A stretch of 64,000 nucleotides of DNA from Planktothrix tepida PCC 9214 (GCF_900009145.1 NZ_LN889815.1:142782-206781); one strand, 5' to 3'. Shown: positions 33,747 through 42,311, numbered from the stretch's first letter. Made by a program: numbers and translations. The notes: generated by a model not told the origin, from the letters alone.

Positions 33747-33836
33747 CGTCAATCGCACGAAATCCATTAATGCTTCTATCTCGAATTACTAAGATGAAGT
33801 CAGAAACCGAGTTTTTAGCAATAGTCTTTCGGCTGA
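33747..33836 (+). promoter_or_regulatory. Second copy of the shared upstream element
   Basis: CGTCAATCGCAC at 33747-33758, then GAAAT, ATTAATGCTTCTAT and TTTCGGCTGA at 33827-33836. It is 155 bases before the CARF-HEPN start. The same order is seen before the cmr operon (27824-27906), which suggests coordinated control or a duplicated leader. Confidence 0.5.
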
Positions 33837-33912
33837 AACTCAAACTTTTGTCTAAAAACCGGATTTCTGGGGTGTAATTTGTGTTAAAAAGTTTTAACAA
33901 CGGGAGATTTAT

Positions 33913-35601
33913 ATGAAAAATACTTGGATTCTGACAACTGGTAGCAGCGATATTCAATTGAATACTGACGATAAATGGAATCACTTTTATACAAAAGCTA
34001 AAAGTGAACTCAGTAATTTTCAAGTAAAACCCCAAGAAGTAGATAAGCCTTCTACTGTTGAAAATAAAAGCCAAAAGCAATATGCTGTTCCTTCTAGGGT
34101 TTTAGCTAAAGTATATGGTAAAGATTTAGATCAGCATTATGATAAATTAATTTTTCCTTTATTGGATGGGTTTACTCAAAAGTTACAACAAAAGCAAATT
34201 AAGATAGATCGTCTAATTTTAATTTTGACAGATCAAACTGCGATTTTCATGCCACAAAAAAAGAAAGAAAAAAACTGTCCCTATTGGCAAGATACTTGTG
34301 AAAATGAAATCTTTTTTAAAAGTTATTTTCAGCAAAATGATTGGTTTAAACATACAGAATTAAATTTTTTGACTCTTCAACCTGAAAAAAATAAAAAAGG
34401 ATTAGATGACTGGAATAGTGTACTTGGTTTAGTTGAAGTTTTGATAACAAATATTAGTGTAGAATCTAATGAAATAATTTATCTAAGTCATCAAGCGGGT
34501 ACTCCTGCCATTTCTTCAGCATTACAATTTGTGAGTTTGAGCCAATTTAATCAGCAAGTTAACTTTTTAGTTAGCAATGAATATAACCCTAGTGCGGTTG
34601 ATATTATTGATAGGTCTAACTATTTACGAAAACTGCAAATTGAAAAAGCTAAAAAGTTAATTCAGGATGGTTTACCAGGGGCAGCATTAATTTTATTAGA
34701 AGGATTACTTCCTGATAGTTCTGATTCGATTAAAGAATTGAAAGAGTTGGTGGATACTTTTAATATCAAAGCAACGGTTGATAATAAAAAAGATGAATTT
34801 AAACCCGAAAATGCCATTGAACGAGTGCGCGATGCTTTAGATTTAATTGAAATATTCTTTAAACAAGAAAATTATTTACAAGGGATTACTTTATTATCGG
34901 CGGCACAAGAAACATTTTTAAAAGCCGCAGTTATGAATTATTTAAGCAGGATTAAACAAATTGGAACAGTTGAGGGGATAAACTACCGTCTTCCTCCTAC
35001 AGACATTGTAACCTGGACAAATCAAGGTTTGTTATTCTTTGATGATCAACAGCAGAAGGACAAGGCTCTATGGAAAGATAATCAAAATAAAATGGCAAGG
35101 TTATTACAATGTATTGGTGATAATGGATTGAAAATTAGACGAAAAATTGAAATTCTTCAATATCTAAAGTTTCCTGTTAATGAATCTATAGATAACTTGG
35201 ACTTATGGAATAAATTTAATCAAAAAGCACTTAAAAATTTGAAATGTACAAGTGCTAATAATGCACTTTTGCTATGGCTAAAAGCTATTACAAATCCAAC
35301 TATCCAAACTTGGAGTTTATTAGATTGGATAGGAACTTATCAAAGAGATTTTGAATATGATCGCCGTAATCAACTGATGCACAATTTACGAGGAGTTGAG
35401 AAAAAAGATGTAGTGCTTTATTTATATGGCTATCCCGAATCAGAAGAACATATTGACGATTCCAAAGATATTTATCAAGTTTATAAAGAGGAAGTCAAAA
35501 AGCCATTTATTAACGCTTTGCATTCACTAGGATTATTAGAGAGTAACTCTGATATTAATTCAATTGAACAAGATCTTCAAACTTTATCGAATAAATTATA
35601 A
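33913..35601 (+). CDS. CARF-HEPN type III effector (Csm6/Csx1-like)
   Basis: A 562-residue protein. The N-terminal CARF-type domain starts MKNTWILTTGSSDIQLNTDD and contains LSHQAGTPAISSALQFVSLS (about 191-210), the loops that bind cyclic oligoadenylate in this family. The C-terminal half is helical with the HEPN catalytic motif RNQLMH (R485-H490, Rx4H). It would be a ribonuclease activated by the signal made by Cas10, causing broad RNA cleavage. It has its own upstream region that resembles that of the cmr operon. The exact subtype (Csm6, Csx1 or another) is not certain. A hairpin terminator follows. Confidence 0.75.
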   Translation: MKNTWILTTGSSDIQLNTDDKWNHFYTKAKSELSNFQVKPQEVDKPSTVENKSQKQYAVPSRVLAKVYGKDLDQHYDKLIFPLLDGFTQKLQQKQIKIDRLILILTDQTAIFMPQKKKEKNCPYWQDTCENEIFFKSYFQQNDWFKHTELNFLTLQPEKNKKGLDDWNSVLGLVEVLITNISVESNEIIYLSHQAGTPAISSALQFVSLSQFNQQVNFLVSNEYNPSAVDIIDRSNYLRKLQIEKAKKLIQDGLPGAALILLEGLLPDSSDSIKELKELVDTFNIKATVDNKKDEFKPENAIERVRDALDLIEIFFKQENYLQGITLLSAAQETFLKAAVMNYLSRIKQIGTVEGINYRLPPTDIVTWTNQGLLFFDDQQQKDKALWKDNQNKMARLLQCIGDNGLKIRRKIEILQYLKFPVNESIDNLDLWNKFNQKALKNLKCTSANNALLLWLKAITNPTIQTWSLLDWIGTYQRDFEYDRRNQLMHNLRGVEKKDVVLYLYGYPESEEHIDDSKDIYQVYKEEVKKPFINALHSLGLLESNSDINSIEQDLQTLSNKL

Positions 35602-35626
35602 AACGCCTAATTTAAAATTTATTAGT

Positions 35627-35666
35627 AAAAAAATCCCTGGACTAAAGCTAAGTCAGGGATTTTTTA
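35627..35666. terminator. Terminator shared by the CARF-HEPN gene and CRISPR array 1
   Basis: AAAAAATCCCTG pairs with CAGGGATTTTTT with a further GACT/AGTC extension across one bulge, around a short loop. It has a T tract on both strands. It lies 25 bases after the CARF-HEPN stop and just left of the trailer end of array 1, so it can end both transcripts. Confidence 0.75.
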
Positions 35667-35670
35667 TTAG

Positions 35671-36012
35671 ATTTTTATTGATTTGCTACTCCAATAAAGC
35701 GACGACTGCCTTGTCACGCACTCCATGACAAGTCACGCCTTGTTTCCATTAATTCGTCACCCCAATAAAGGGGCGACCTATTGCGTCGGGAAGATGGTTC
35801 CGTTTTTCCCTCAACCGTTTCCATTAATTCGTCACCCCAATAAAAGGGCGACTTGAAAATTCAAAACAATATAAAAATGCTGATATTGTTTTGATAACGG
35901 ATGAGTTTCCATTAATTCGCCACCCCAATAAAGGGGCAACCTCTCCCAAGTGTGACAATGCTTCTGATGCTAATCCGTTTCCATTAATTCGTCACCTCAA
36001 TAAAGGGGCGAC
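35671..36012 (-). CRISPR. CRISPR array 1, 36-base repeats
   Basis: Four well-conserved 36-base repeats start at 35742, 35817, 35905 and 35977, each beginning GTTTCCATTAATTCGTCACC and ending GGGGCGAC. A fifth, degenerate repeat at 35671-35706 marks the trailer. Spacers are 35, 39, 52 and 36 bases. The inner stem is GTCACCCC / GGGGCGAC with one mismatch. Transcription is most likely leftward: the repeat then ends TTAATGGAAAC, resembling the usual ATTGAAAC handle, and the decayed repeat lies at the left end. The array sits beside the Cmr operon. No Cas6 gene was found nearby. Confidence 0.9.
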
Positions 36013-36085
36013 ATGACAAGTATAACAGATTATAAGATACCATCAATATTGTAGCAATTTTCCTTCAGCCTCGCAAACCGATCCA

Positions 36086-36277
36086 TCAACGCCTAAACAA
36101 TAGAATTGCAATTAATATCCCCATTAAGAAAAGGATTATAAAATCCAACGCCTCTGACTTTTCTTTCTTTTCCAAATCCCGTTTAATTCCACACTTAAGA
36201 CAAACATATTGATCCAATTGATGAGGATTTTGAACAAAAGGACAATAGTAACCATTTTTCACACATTCTTCCGACAT
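36086..36277 (-). CDS. Small membrane protein with Cys-rich N-terminus
   Basis: A 63-residue protein. The first half, MSEECVKNGYYCPFVQNPHQ then YVCLKCGIKRDLE, has C5, C12, C26 and C29, arranged as a possible zinc ribbon. The end is one hydrophobic helix (FIILFLMGILIAILLF). It is encoded directly right of CRISPR array 1 on the same strand, leaving only about 70 bases for a leader. The function is unknown. Confidence 0.5.
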   Translation of the reverse strand: MSEECVKNGYYCPFVQNPHQLDQYVCLKCGIKRDLEKKEKSEALDFIILFLMGILIAILLFRR

Positions 36278-36361
36278 TTAGACTTCCTCCCACAATCAAA
36301 TTCAGGTGATCAATGAGGAAAAGGTTAGTGAGTTTAACCCTTTCCTGTGGCTTGTTACCCT

Positions 36362-36871
36362 TTATTCGCGCACTGGGGTATACACATGGAGCGTGATGCA
36401 GTTTTGCTCTGCATTATTCACCAGTTGGTGATACTCGTAGCGATCCGTCCAAGTGATTTCTCCAGCACTCACCGTTACCTCCTGATCCAGCACTAACTGG
36501 CGCTGGTGATCGGGACGGTAGTATTGTTGGGTAATGCTACCTTGCAGCACTTTCGTCACGTTCAGAGCCGCATTTTTATGAGGGTGAACTCCCGATTTTT
36601 GTCCAGGGAGCCAACAGATCAGAGCGATCTCAACGTCATCGTTACGAATGATGATTTTCGACCCATACCGATCAGGATGGAACAGAACGAACTGTCGCCA
36701 GAAGGACTCCGACAACTCTAGTCGCGCCACCAGGGGTTTTAGGTGTTCCAGGGTTCGCAGATGGGACGGTACAGCCATATTTGCATTCAGGAAGTCCTCC
36801 AACGTTAAGGGAAAGTCGCGTAGAATCTGGGGATGAGTATTCAGAACGGGAGTAACGGAGTAGTGGTTCAT
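36362..36871 (-). CDS. Cysteine dioxygenase-like cupin
   Basis: A 169-residue protein of the cysteine dioxygenase family. The cupin iron ligands are visible in LPGQKSGVHPHKNAALNVTK (H96 and H98) and in RYEYHQLV (H148). The end LHVYTPV is typical, with Y164 matching the active-site Tyr position. The enzyme oxidises cysteine or a related thiol to a sulfinate. It appears to be a single metabolic gene between the CRISPR array and the kinase-WYL gene; the link to its neighbours is not clear. Its GC content looks higher than that of the flanking genes. Confidence 0.82.
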   Translation of the reverse strand: MNHYSVTPVLNTHPQILRDFPLTLEDFLNANMAVPSHLRTLEHLKPLVARLELSESFWRQFVLFHPDRYGSKIIIRNDDVEIALICWLPGQKSGVHPHKNAALNVTKVLQGSITQQYYRPDHQRQLVLDQEVTVSAGEITWTDRYEYHQLVNNAEQNCITLHVYTPVRE

Positions 36872-37122
36872 TTGGCTTCCTCCAAGCGTTTAGGTGAACC
36901 AAAATATCTCACTTGCCACTTGGACTTCTTCGTTTTTCCCTTCCGCTTTTATGCCTCCCTTGCGTTTCTATGGTTATTATGGCTGAGGCTGAGAAAAGCG
37001 CAAGGGGTTTTCATACTATCGACGTTTTGAGACGGAAAAATTTAAAAGAAAAAAGGTAAAAATGATAAAGCAGGGAATGGGAAACAAAACTTACCAGATG
37101 TATAGGATACACTCTTAAACTT

Positions 37123-39234
37123 ATGTTTTTAAACGACGTTAACCACATTCTGATCGGGGTTCCCAGTAGCGGTAAATCAACCTTTGCCCAATATTTAGCC
37201 CAGTTAGATCAACGCTATTGTATCGTTTCTACCGATGATGTTCGTCGAGATTTGTTTGGAGATGAAACCATCCAGGGGGACTGGAAACAGATTGAAATTG
37301 AAGTGCTAAAGCAGATTAAAAATGCGATCGCTTCAGGAAAATTAATTATATATGACGCCACCAATGTTAAACGAGCATGGCGACTGAATTTTTTACAGAA
37401 AATAGCCATTACCCTAGAACAATCCTCAACTTGGATGGGTTGGCATTTAACAACTCCCCTAGAAACCTGCAAACAGTGGAACCAAAACCGTCACCGTCAA
37501 GTTCCTGATGATGTCATTAATCAATTTGCTAAATTTCTGACTATTTTTCCTCCCGATATTACAGAAGGATTCATTGGCATTCAACAAATTAATGTTGCTG
37601 AATTATCATTAACCTTATCTGAAATTAAAGAAATTTTAAAAGGGTTCTCTCGTTCTTATCAAACTCGCCAAAGCCGAACCGCTAACTATACCCTCCATCC
37701 CTATTCTCGATTAGTAGATTTTGAACGATTAATTTTTTTAATTTCCCTAATTATCCAATATCCAGGGTTAGGTCAACTCCACGAAACCGCACCCCAAAAG
37801 TTACAAGAAATTTTTAAGCACGTTCCCCCTTTTAACACAGAACTCGAAGAAATTTGTGGAGTCATGGCTGATCTCAACGGAGAAGTTTATAGTCACTCAG
37901 ACGCAATTCGGAAAAATTTATTATTCTTAGAAAAAAATGGATTTTTAGGAATCTCAGACCCAAAAGCTAATTTACAATTAGAATTATTATCAGAAGGAGA
38001 AGTTGCTCAACTGAAAACTCAAAATTTAGCTTGGCATCGCTATTCGGATTTTGAACCATTTGAACGGTTAATGAAAGTGATTCGCTATATTGCTCACCAT
38101 CCTTTTCAAACCAATCCAAATGTTGAAGCAGATTCAAACTCAAAACGTAAAACCCAAAAAGACTTAATCGAAAAACTCCAAACTGAAGCGAATCTGATCG
38201 GTCATTCCTTAGATAGTTTACAGCGAGATATAGAAAAAGTTTTAAAACCCTATGGGATTTTCCCTCAATTTAGTTTAAAGCGAGGTTACTTTATCGGAAC
38301 AGCTATTTTCTCTGAACATGAACTCAAAAAGCTTTATGGACTCTTACAATCTCAAAAATTCCATTTCGATGATCCGGTTGCAGTGGAAATGACAGAATTA
38401 TTCCAGCAGCGAATAGAATCAAGTCGATTACTAGAGTTAGAAACAATTTATCCTACTAGAGTTATTGGAAATCGAGGAATTGTTAACCCGGATACTTTAC
38501 CTTCATCCGCCTTATTAAGAAACTTAGAACAGCTAGAAACAGCAATTGTAGAAGGACAGTTATTAGAATTTGAATTTTTTAGAGATAGTGGTCGATTCCC
38601 CGGTCAAAACTTAGAAGGGTTTACCGCTTACCCGTTGCAAGTCGTATTTCATAATATTGCTTGGTATTTAGGTTATGAAATCCAAGATGAACATCGCCAA
38701 GGACTCCTCCAATTTGAACGGTTAGATCGGTTATCCTTAGCTAAAATTAAAGATAAATCTCGTTCTTTTGAACAACAGCAAGCCACTTTAGCAAAACTAA
38801 CAACTCTTTATAAAGCTAGTTTTGGAATTTACTTAGGAAAAAGTGTAGAAGAACAGCAGAAATTTTTAAGTACCGATTTAAAGGAACGGAAGTCAGTCGA
38901 AATTCAAGTAGAATTGTGGATGACCGATCAAATCTTTAAGTTTATTAGTGAAGGAAATCAACGCTTTCACCGCAGTCAAATGAAAATGTCTCGTCGTCCT
39001 TATAAAGTAGCAACAGAAACAGATAAAACTTTATTTTCTCTAAAACCCAGTTCAGACCCTAAATTTCCTAACCGTTTTCGGGTGACTTTACCCTGTTGGT
39101 CACTGGATGATATTGATTTAAAACGTTGGATTTTAGGATTTGGGAGACAGGTGAAAGTTGTTAACCCTGAGAAATTAATCACATTAATTCAGGAAGAAGG
39201 AACAGCGATCGCAGAAAATTACAAAAATAATTAA
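37123..39234 (+). CDS. P-loop kinase / WYL-domain fusion
   Basis: A 703-residue protein. Residues 1-170 form a polynucleotide-kinase-like P-loop domain with Walker A GVPSSGKST (12-20), the IVSTDDVRRDLFGDETIQGD segment and LIIYDATNVKRAWR. The middle region is helical and wHTH-like. Residues about 477-545 carry a WYL-like domain (LLEFEFFRDSG and IAWYLGYEIQDEHRQG). WYL domains bind ligands or nucleic acids and regulate CRISPR and other defence loci, including in cyanobacteria. The gene lies between the two CRISPR arrays on the plus strand, so a regulatory or RNA-end-modifying role in immunity is plausible. This is inference. Confidence 0.65.
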   Translation: MFLNDVNHILIGVPSSGKSTFAQYLAQLDQRYCIVSTDDVRRDLFGDETIQGDWKQIEIEVLKQIKNAIASGKLIIYDATNVKRAWRLNFLQKIAITLEQSSTWMGWHLTTPLETCKQWNQNRHRQVPDDVINQFAKFLTIFPPDITEGFIGIQQINVAELSLTLSEIKEILKGFSRSYQTRQSRTANYTLHPYSRLVDFERLIFLISLIIQYPGLGQLHETAPQKLQEIFKHVPPFNTELEEICGVMADLNGEVYSHSDAIRKNLLFLEKNGFLGISDPKANLQLELLSEGEVAQLKTQNLAWHRYSDFEPFERLMKVIRYIAHHPFQTNPNVEADSNSKRKTQKDLIEKLQTEANLIGHSLDSLQRDIEKVLKPYGIFPQFSLKRGYFIGTAIFSEHELKKLYGLLQSQKFHFDDPVAVEMTELFQQRIESSRLLELETIYPTRVIGNRGIVNPDTLPSSALLRNLEQLETAIVEGQLLEFEFFRDSGRFPGQNLEGFTAYPLQVVFHNIAWYLGYEIQDEHRQGLLQFERLDRLSLAKIKDKSRSFEQQQATLAKLTTLYKASFGIYLGKSVEEQQKFLSTDLKERKSVEIQVELWMTDQIFKFISEGNQRFHRSQMKMSRRPYKVATETDKTLFSLKPSSDPKFPNRFRVTLPCWSLDDIDLKRWILGFGRQVKVVNPEKLITLIQEEGTAIAENYKNN

Positions 39235-39264
39235 ACATCAAAAATGCTGATTTTCCCCCTCCTC

Positions 39265-39293
39265 TTGACAAATCCGAAACAGCCTCTTATATT
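39265..39293 (+). promoter_or_regulatory. Sigma70-type promoter
   Basis: TTGACA at 39265-39270, a 17-base spacer, and TATATT at 39288-39293. It precedes the structured leader and the gene at 39413. The match is close to the sigma70 consensus. Confidence 0.65.
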
Positions 39294-39300
39294 ACAGAGA

Positions 39301-39385
39301 TAGGCATGAAGCCTAACCGCATAACCCAAATCCCAAACGCCACTTTTTTTCGGCTGGGATAAGCCGAAACCCTTCTCCAGAAGGG
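39301..39385 (+). promoter_or_regulatory. Structured 5' leader with three consecutive hairpins
   Basis: Downstream of the promoter come TAGGC-ATGAA-GCCTA (39301-39315), TTTCGGCT/AGCCGAAA (39348-39355 with 39362-39369) and CCCTTC-TCCA-GAAGGG (39370-39385), before the ATG at 39413. A 5' leader of about 110 bases with three stems may control translation or bind a regulator. I cannot match it to a known riboswitch class. Confidence 0.5.
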
Positions 39386-39412
39386 GACACACTACAAGGG
39401 GGGTTGCGGAAG

Positions 39413-39865
39413 ATGACAAGCTTACAAACAAACGCTGTTGCGCTCGCTCAAGCTCAAAACAGCCTGTTCGCTCAATATCCAGAACTGCAACAACTCATCA
39501 ACACTGAAACTTGTTTGGACTGTAACATTCAAGTTCTCAATCGTTGCGTGTCCGTGATCGTACCGACAACCGTAGATGCTAACGTCCCGGCGGATACTTC
39601 CTTCCATGTTGAACAAACAAAACAGTTCATGGCTGAATTGTTCGGAGGGGCGAGTGTGTCTGAACAAGAAGGATTTTACAAAAGTTCCCAATGGGGAATG
39701 ATTCGAGAAAAAAGTGTGGTTGTGCGTTCCTACACCACAACAGCAACGTTACAGCAACATTTCCCCTTGTTGCTTTGCTTCGTGCGCTACCTGCAAATTC
39801 AATTGCGGCAAGAAACAATGGGAGTTGAAATGGATGGGAAATTGCTGATAATTCAGTTTACTTAA
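39413..39865 (+). CDS. Hypothetical protein
   Basis: A 150-residue protein from ATG 39413, preceded by a GGGGGG run (39399-39403 region). It has a beta/alpha pattern: QNSLFAQYPELQQLINTETC, then FHVEQTKQFMAELFGGAS and WGMIREKSVVVRSYTTTATL. The LFGGAS stretch is reminiscent of DUF3574-type proteins, but the match is weak. It has no signal peptide. The structured leader and strong promoter suggest regulated expression. It is the first of four plus-strand genes of unknown role. Confidence 0.5.
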   Translation: MTSLQTNAVALAQAQNSLFAQYPELQQLINTETCLDCNIQVLNRCVSVIVPTTVDANVPADTSFHVEQTKQFMAELFGGASVSEQEGFYKSSQWGMIREKSVVVRSYTTTATLQQHFPLLLCFVRYLQIQLRQETMGVEMDGKLLIIQFT

Positions 39866-39885
39866 ACTGAATTGAAGGAGCTAGT

Positions 39886-39912
39886 AGAGATGCGGTATGC
39901 CGCGTCTCTCTA
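39886..39912. terminator. GC-rich hairpin after the gene at 39413
   Basis: AGAGATGCGG / CCGCGTCTCT with one T:G pair around a TATG loop. It resembles a palindrome common in cyanobacterial intergenic regions. It may terminate the preceding transcript; no T run follows closely. Confidence 0.4.
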
Positions 39913-39981
39913 TACAATAAGGATGTATAGCAAACTTTTAAAAATTTCAGCTAAGTTAGTCACATTTATTAAAATTAAGGG

Positions 39982-40009
39982 TTGACAAATGTTCTAAATA
40001 TGCTATGGT
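39982..40009 (+). promoter_or_regulatory. Sigma70-type promoter before the membrane-protein operon
   Basis: TTGACA at 39982-39987, a 16-base spacer and TATGGT at 40004-40009. It drives a leader of about 120 bases to the ATG at 40132. Confidence 0.55.
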
Positions 40010-40071
40010 AATCTCAGTTCAATAAAAATTAAATATCTGGCAATACCTAAAAGTTTTGGGCACTTTTTTTT

Positions 40072-40106
40072 CCCGAACTGATGTTCCAAACAGAACACTG
40101 TTCGGG
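40072..40106 (+). promoter_or_regulatory. Leader hairpin before the gene at 40132
   Basis: CCCGAAC (40072-40078) pairs with GTTCGGG (40100-40106), with an inner GTTC/GAAC pair. It lies in the leader just upstream of the start codon and may regulate translation. Confidence 0.4.
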
Positions 40107-40131
40107 GCTTAAAAACTAAGAGGTAGCCAGC

Positions 40132-41358
40132 ATGAACTTCCAAAACTCTAACTCTGAATCTGTTAACAACTCAGCAACAAACTCTCAAACCGTTACAGAT
40201 TTACTGCTCTACATTGAGCAAAGTCCCGAATATGCCCACTTAGTTGAAGAAGCGAAAAATCCAGCTAAAAATACCCAAAATCAACCAGAGAAACAAGGGC
40301 TGATCAAGAAATTGTTGGAATTAGTAATTGCTAATTCTCAAGACTTTCATGGTCGTGCTATTGTCTCAGAAAATTTGGCAAAAGATAGCCAATATACAGC
40401 CGCTTTAGTGTCCATTAGTAGCTTGCTCAATGCGGCTACTAACTTTCCCCTGCTCTACTTTGCCTTTAAAGATTTGGGCATCTTAGCAGTTCCGATGACG
40501 GTGCTGGCTAATGCTCTGATTCTCAAATATACCAACGATTCAGCCGTGGCAACATCTGCCCGCAAACCTCACAGCCAATCTTGGTCAAACTGGGCGATCG
40601 CAGCCATGCTCAGTCTCAACGCGCTTCAGTCTATCGTAGCTGGAGTCGGAACAGAATTGCTACTCAATTCATCCGGTTTAAGCCAACTTAAAGCTCAGGA
40701 ATTAATCAAAGAACAAATTAACCGTGTAGAAACCCTCAAACAAATTGATAGCCCTCAATATAAAGATGCTTTAGCGCGATGCGAAAGTGGAGAACAAGAG
40801 TTAAGCCAACTGGATAAAAGTCACCCCCGGTGGCAGTCGCTTTTCGTGCAATTGTACGGGACATGGGGAGAACGCGATCGCAATTGGGAAAACGTCCCCT
40901 TAGAACAATTGCCCTTGTGTCCTCAAGTTGAACGGTTACGGGAAGACGCTTACCAAGCTTATGAAACCGCTAAACAACAACTGCAAGAGTCTCTAGCAGT
41001 CCGTGCCACGATGGGTAATGACTTGGCATTTCTGCAACAAAAAATGCCTCTGGTTTATACCCCACACTTCACCCCATCCGGTGAACTGTCCTCTGGACTC
41101 GAAGCCTCTCGGTTAGCAATTCTCAGTTTCATCGCTAAATTGACCCAGGGAGATTGGTCAGGATTAGGATTTCCCCTGTTCTTCCTGCTGCTATCCCTGA
41201 TCACTAGCGGTTGTGCCTGTGTGATCACCATTGCCCTCAGCTATCGCCAAGATACCCAAAAATCCTTCAGTGAAGCGGTTCAACTCCAGCGCGATATCTG
41301 GTTAGAAACCCGTCGTCGAGAACTGATGACCCAACAACACAACGATCTGAAGGATTAA
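40132..41358 (+). CDS. Hypothetical multi-pass membrane protein
   Basis: A 408-residue protein with four hydrophobic segments (about residues 88-110, 114-132, 153-178 and 345-373). A large soluble part of about 160 residues lies between the third and fourth segments and is rich in Glu/Gln helices (LREDAYQAYETAKQQLQESL). I do not recognise a family. The topology suggests a membrane-anchored coiled domain. ATG 40132 has AGAGG upstream. The next gene is 73 bases downstream on the same strand, so the two may act together. Confidence 0.55.
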   Translation: MNFQNSNSESVNNSATNSQTVTDLLLYIEQSPEYAHLVEEAKNPAKNTQNQPEKQGLIKKLLELVIANSQDFHGRAIVSENLAKDSQYTAALVSISSLLNAATNFPLLYFAFKDLGILAVPMTVLANALILKYTNDSAVATSARKPHSQSWSNWAIAAMLSLNALQSIVAGVGTELLLNSSGLSQLKAQELIKEQINRVETLKQIDSPQYKDALARCESGEQELSQLDKSHPRWQSLFVQLYGTWGERDRNWENVPLEQLPLCPQVERLREDAYQAYETAKQQLQESLAVRATMGNDLAFLQQKMPLVYTPHFTPSGELSSGLEASRLAILSFIAKLTQGDWSGLGFPLFFLLLSLITSGCACVITIALSYRQDTQKSFSEAVQLQRDIWLETRRRELMTQQHNDLKD

Positions 41359-41431
41359 ATCTCTCCTTCACGTCCTGTAAAGGCATTCCACAAAGTTCCT
41401 CACCCACTCAGCAACCCTTGGAGATTCAACC

Positions 41432-42202
41432 ATGAACGGACAACACTCAACTTCCCTCAATGGCATTGCTCACGTTCCTAACTCCACAACATCCTCCCTC
41501 ATTCCTCAACCGCCAACCCCTCAAGCTGGGGAACAGTTAGATTACCAGATGCGGTTATTAAGCCTATGGATCAATAAAGTGAAGCAAACCGGACGAATTG
41601 ACTACCCTGAGTTAGTTCAACTCCTAGATCAAGTGCATGAAGTGGAAAATGCACCGGATGGGGCCGTGTTGATGCAGCAGCAGTGCGATGCTCTGGTGCA
41701 AAACTTGAAACAAGCGCAAACCGATATCCGCGAAGCGGCTCAACAGATTCAGTTCCATCTTAAGAAATTGGCGAATACCCTTCAGGATAAAAATTTAACC
41801 CCCACAGACGAACAAGAGTTGCGATCGCCCATTCGAGAAAAAACTCAACAGTTTCTACAAGGCGTAGAATACCTTCTCGATGTTACCCAACATCACGTCT
41901 ACCAACCCTCTCCGCTTTGGAAAAAGTGGATGCGGCGGACAGAAGAAACTGAAACCGAAACAGTCCGTAAATGGATGAATGACCTCAACTACATTCGTCA
42001 GTACATCGCACAGCAGGCTCAGGTTGGGGTTTTAGCTGGAAACTGCCAAACGGAGAATTCCAAAACTCCTGACTTCCGACGACTCCATAAATACTTGGAA
42101 ACTGCACCCGGTTTTGGAGATTTGTTGGGTAACTTTGTGCAACGGGAATTGAACCATAAAGTTGCGGGGGGTGGTAAGTTTGGAATTCCTAAAAGCTACT
42201 AA
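41432..42202 (+). CDS. Hypothetical coiled-coil protein
   Basis: A 256-residue protein with long amphipathic helices (QMRLLSLWINKVKQTGRIDY, then QNLKQAQTDIREAAQQIQFH). No transmembrane segment or catalytic motif is seen. It resembles the soluble part of the preceding membrane protein in style, so it may be its partner. It is well expressed by codon appearance, but its role is unknown. Confidence 0.5.
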   Translation: MNGQHSTSLNGIAHVPNSTTSSLIPQPPTPQAGEQLDYQMRLLSLWINKVKQTGRIDYPELVQLLDQVHEVENAPDGAVLMQQQCDALVQNLKQAQTDIREAAQQIQFHLKKLANTLQDKNLTPTDEQELRSPIREKTQQFLQGVEYLLDVTQHHVYQPSPLWKKWMRRTEETETETVRKWMNDLNYIRQYIAQQAQVGVLAGNCQTENSKTPDFRRLHKYLETAPGFGDLLGNFVQRELNHKVAGGGKFGIPKSY

Positions 42203-42240
42203 CTAGCTGATTACAAATCAAGTTAACTGTGGAGATTCGG

Positions 42241-42285
42241 CAATGGGGAATGGGCAATAGGGAATGGGCAATAGGCAATAGGTAG
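42241..42285. repeat. GGGAATGGGCAATA short intergenic repeat
   Basis: Tandem CAATGGGGAATGGGCAATAG units followed by shorter CAATAGG variants; same family as the copies near 2.7 and 3.6 kb. Confidence 0.6.
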
Positions 42286-42311
42286 ACATCAAGATTAAAT
42301 AGGAGAAAATT

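Noticed and set aside
35671-35706. The degenerate repeat as a separate regulatory element
   Set aside because: It matches the array 1 repeat at about 26 of 36 positions with correct spacing, so it is best read as the decayed terminal repeat.
36506-37030. Frames on the plus strand across the cysteine dioxygenase-like gene
   Set aside because: They overlap a recognisable cupin gene and show no domain; they are shadow frames of a GC-richer gene.
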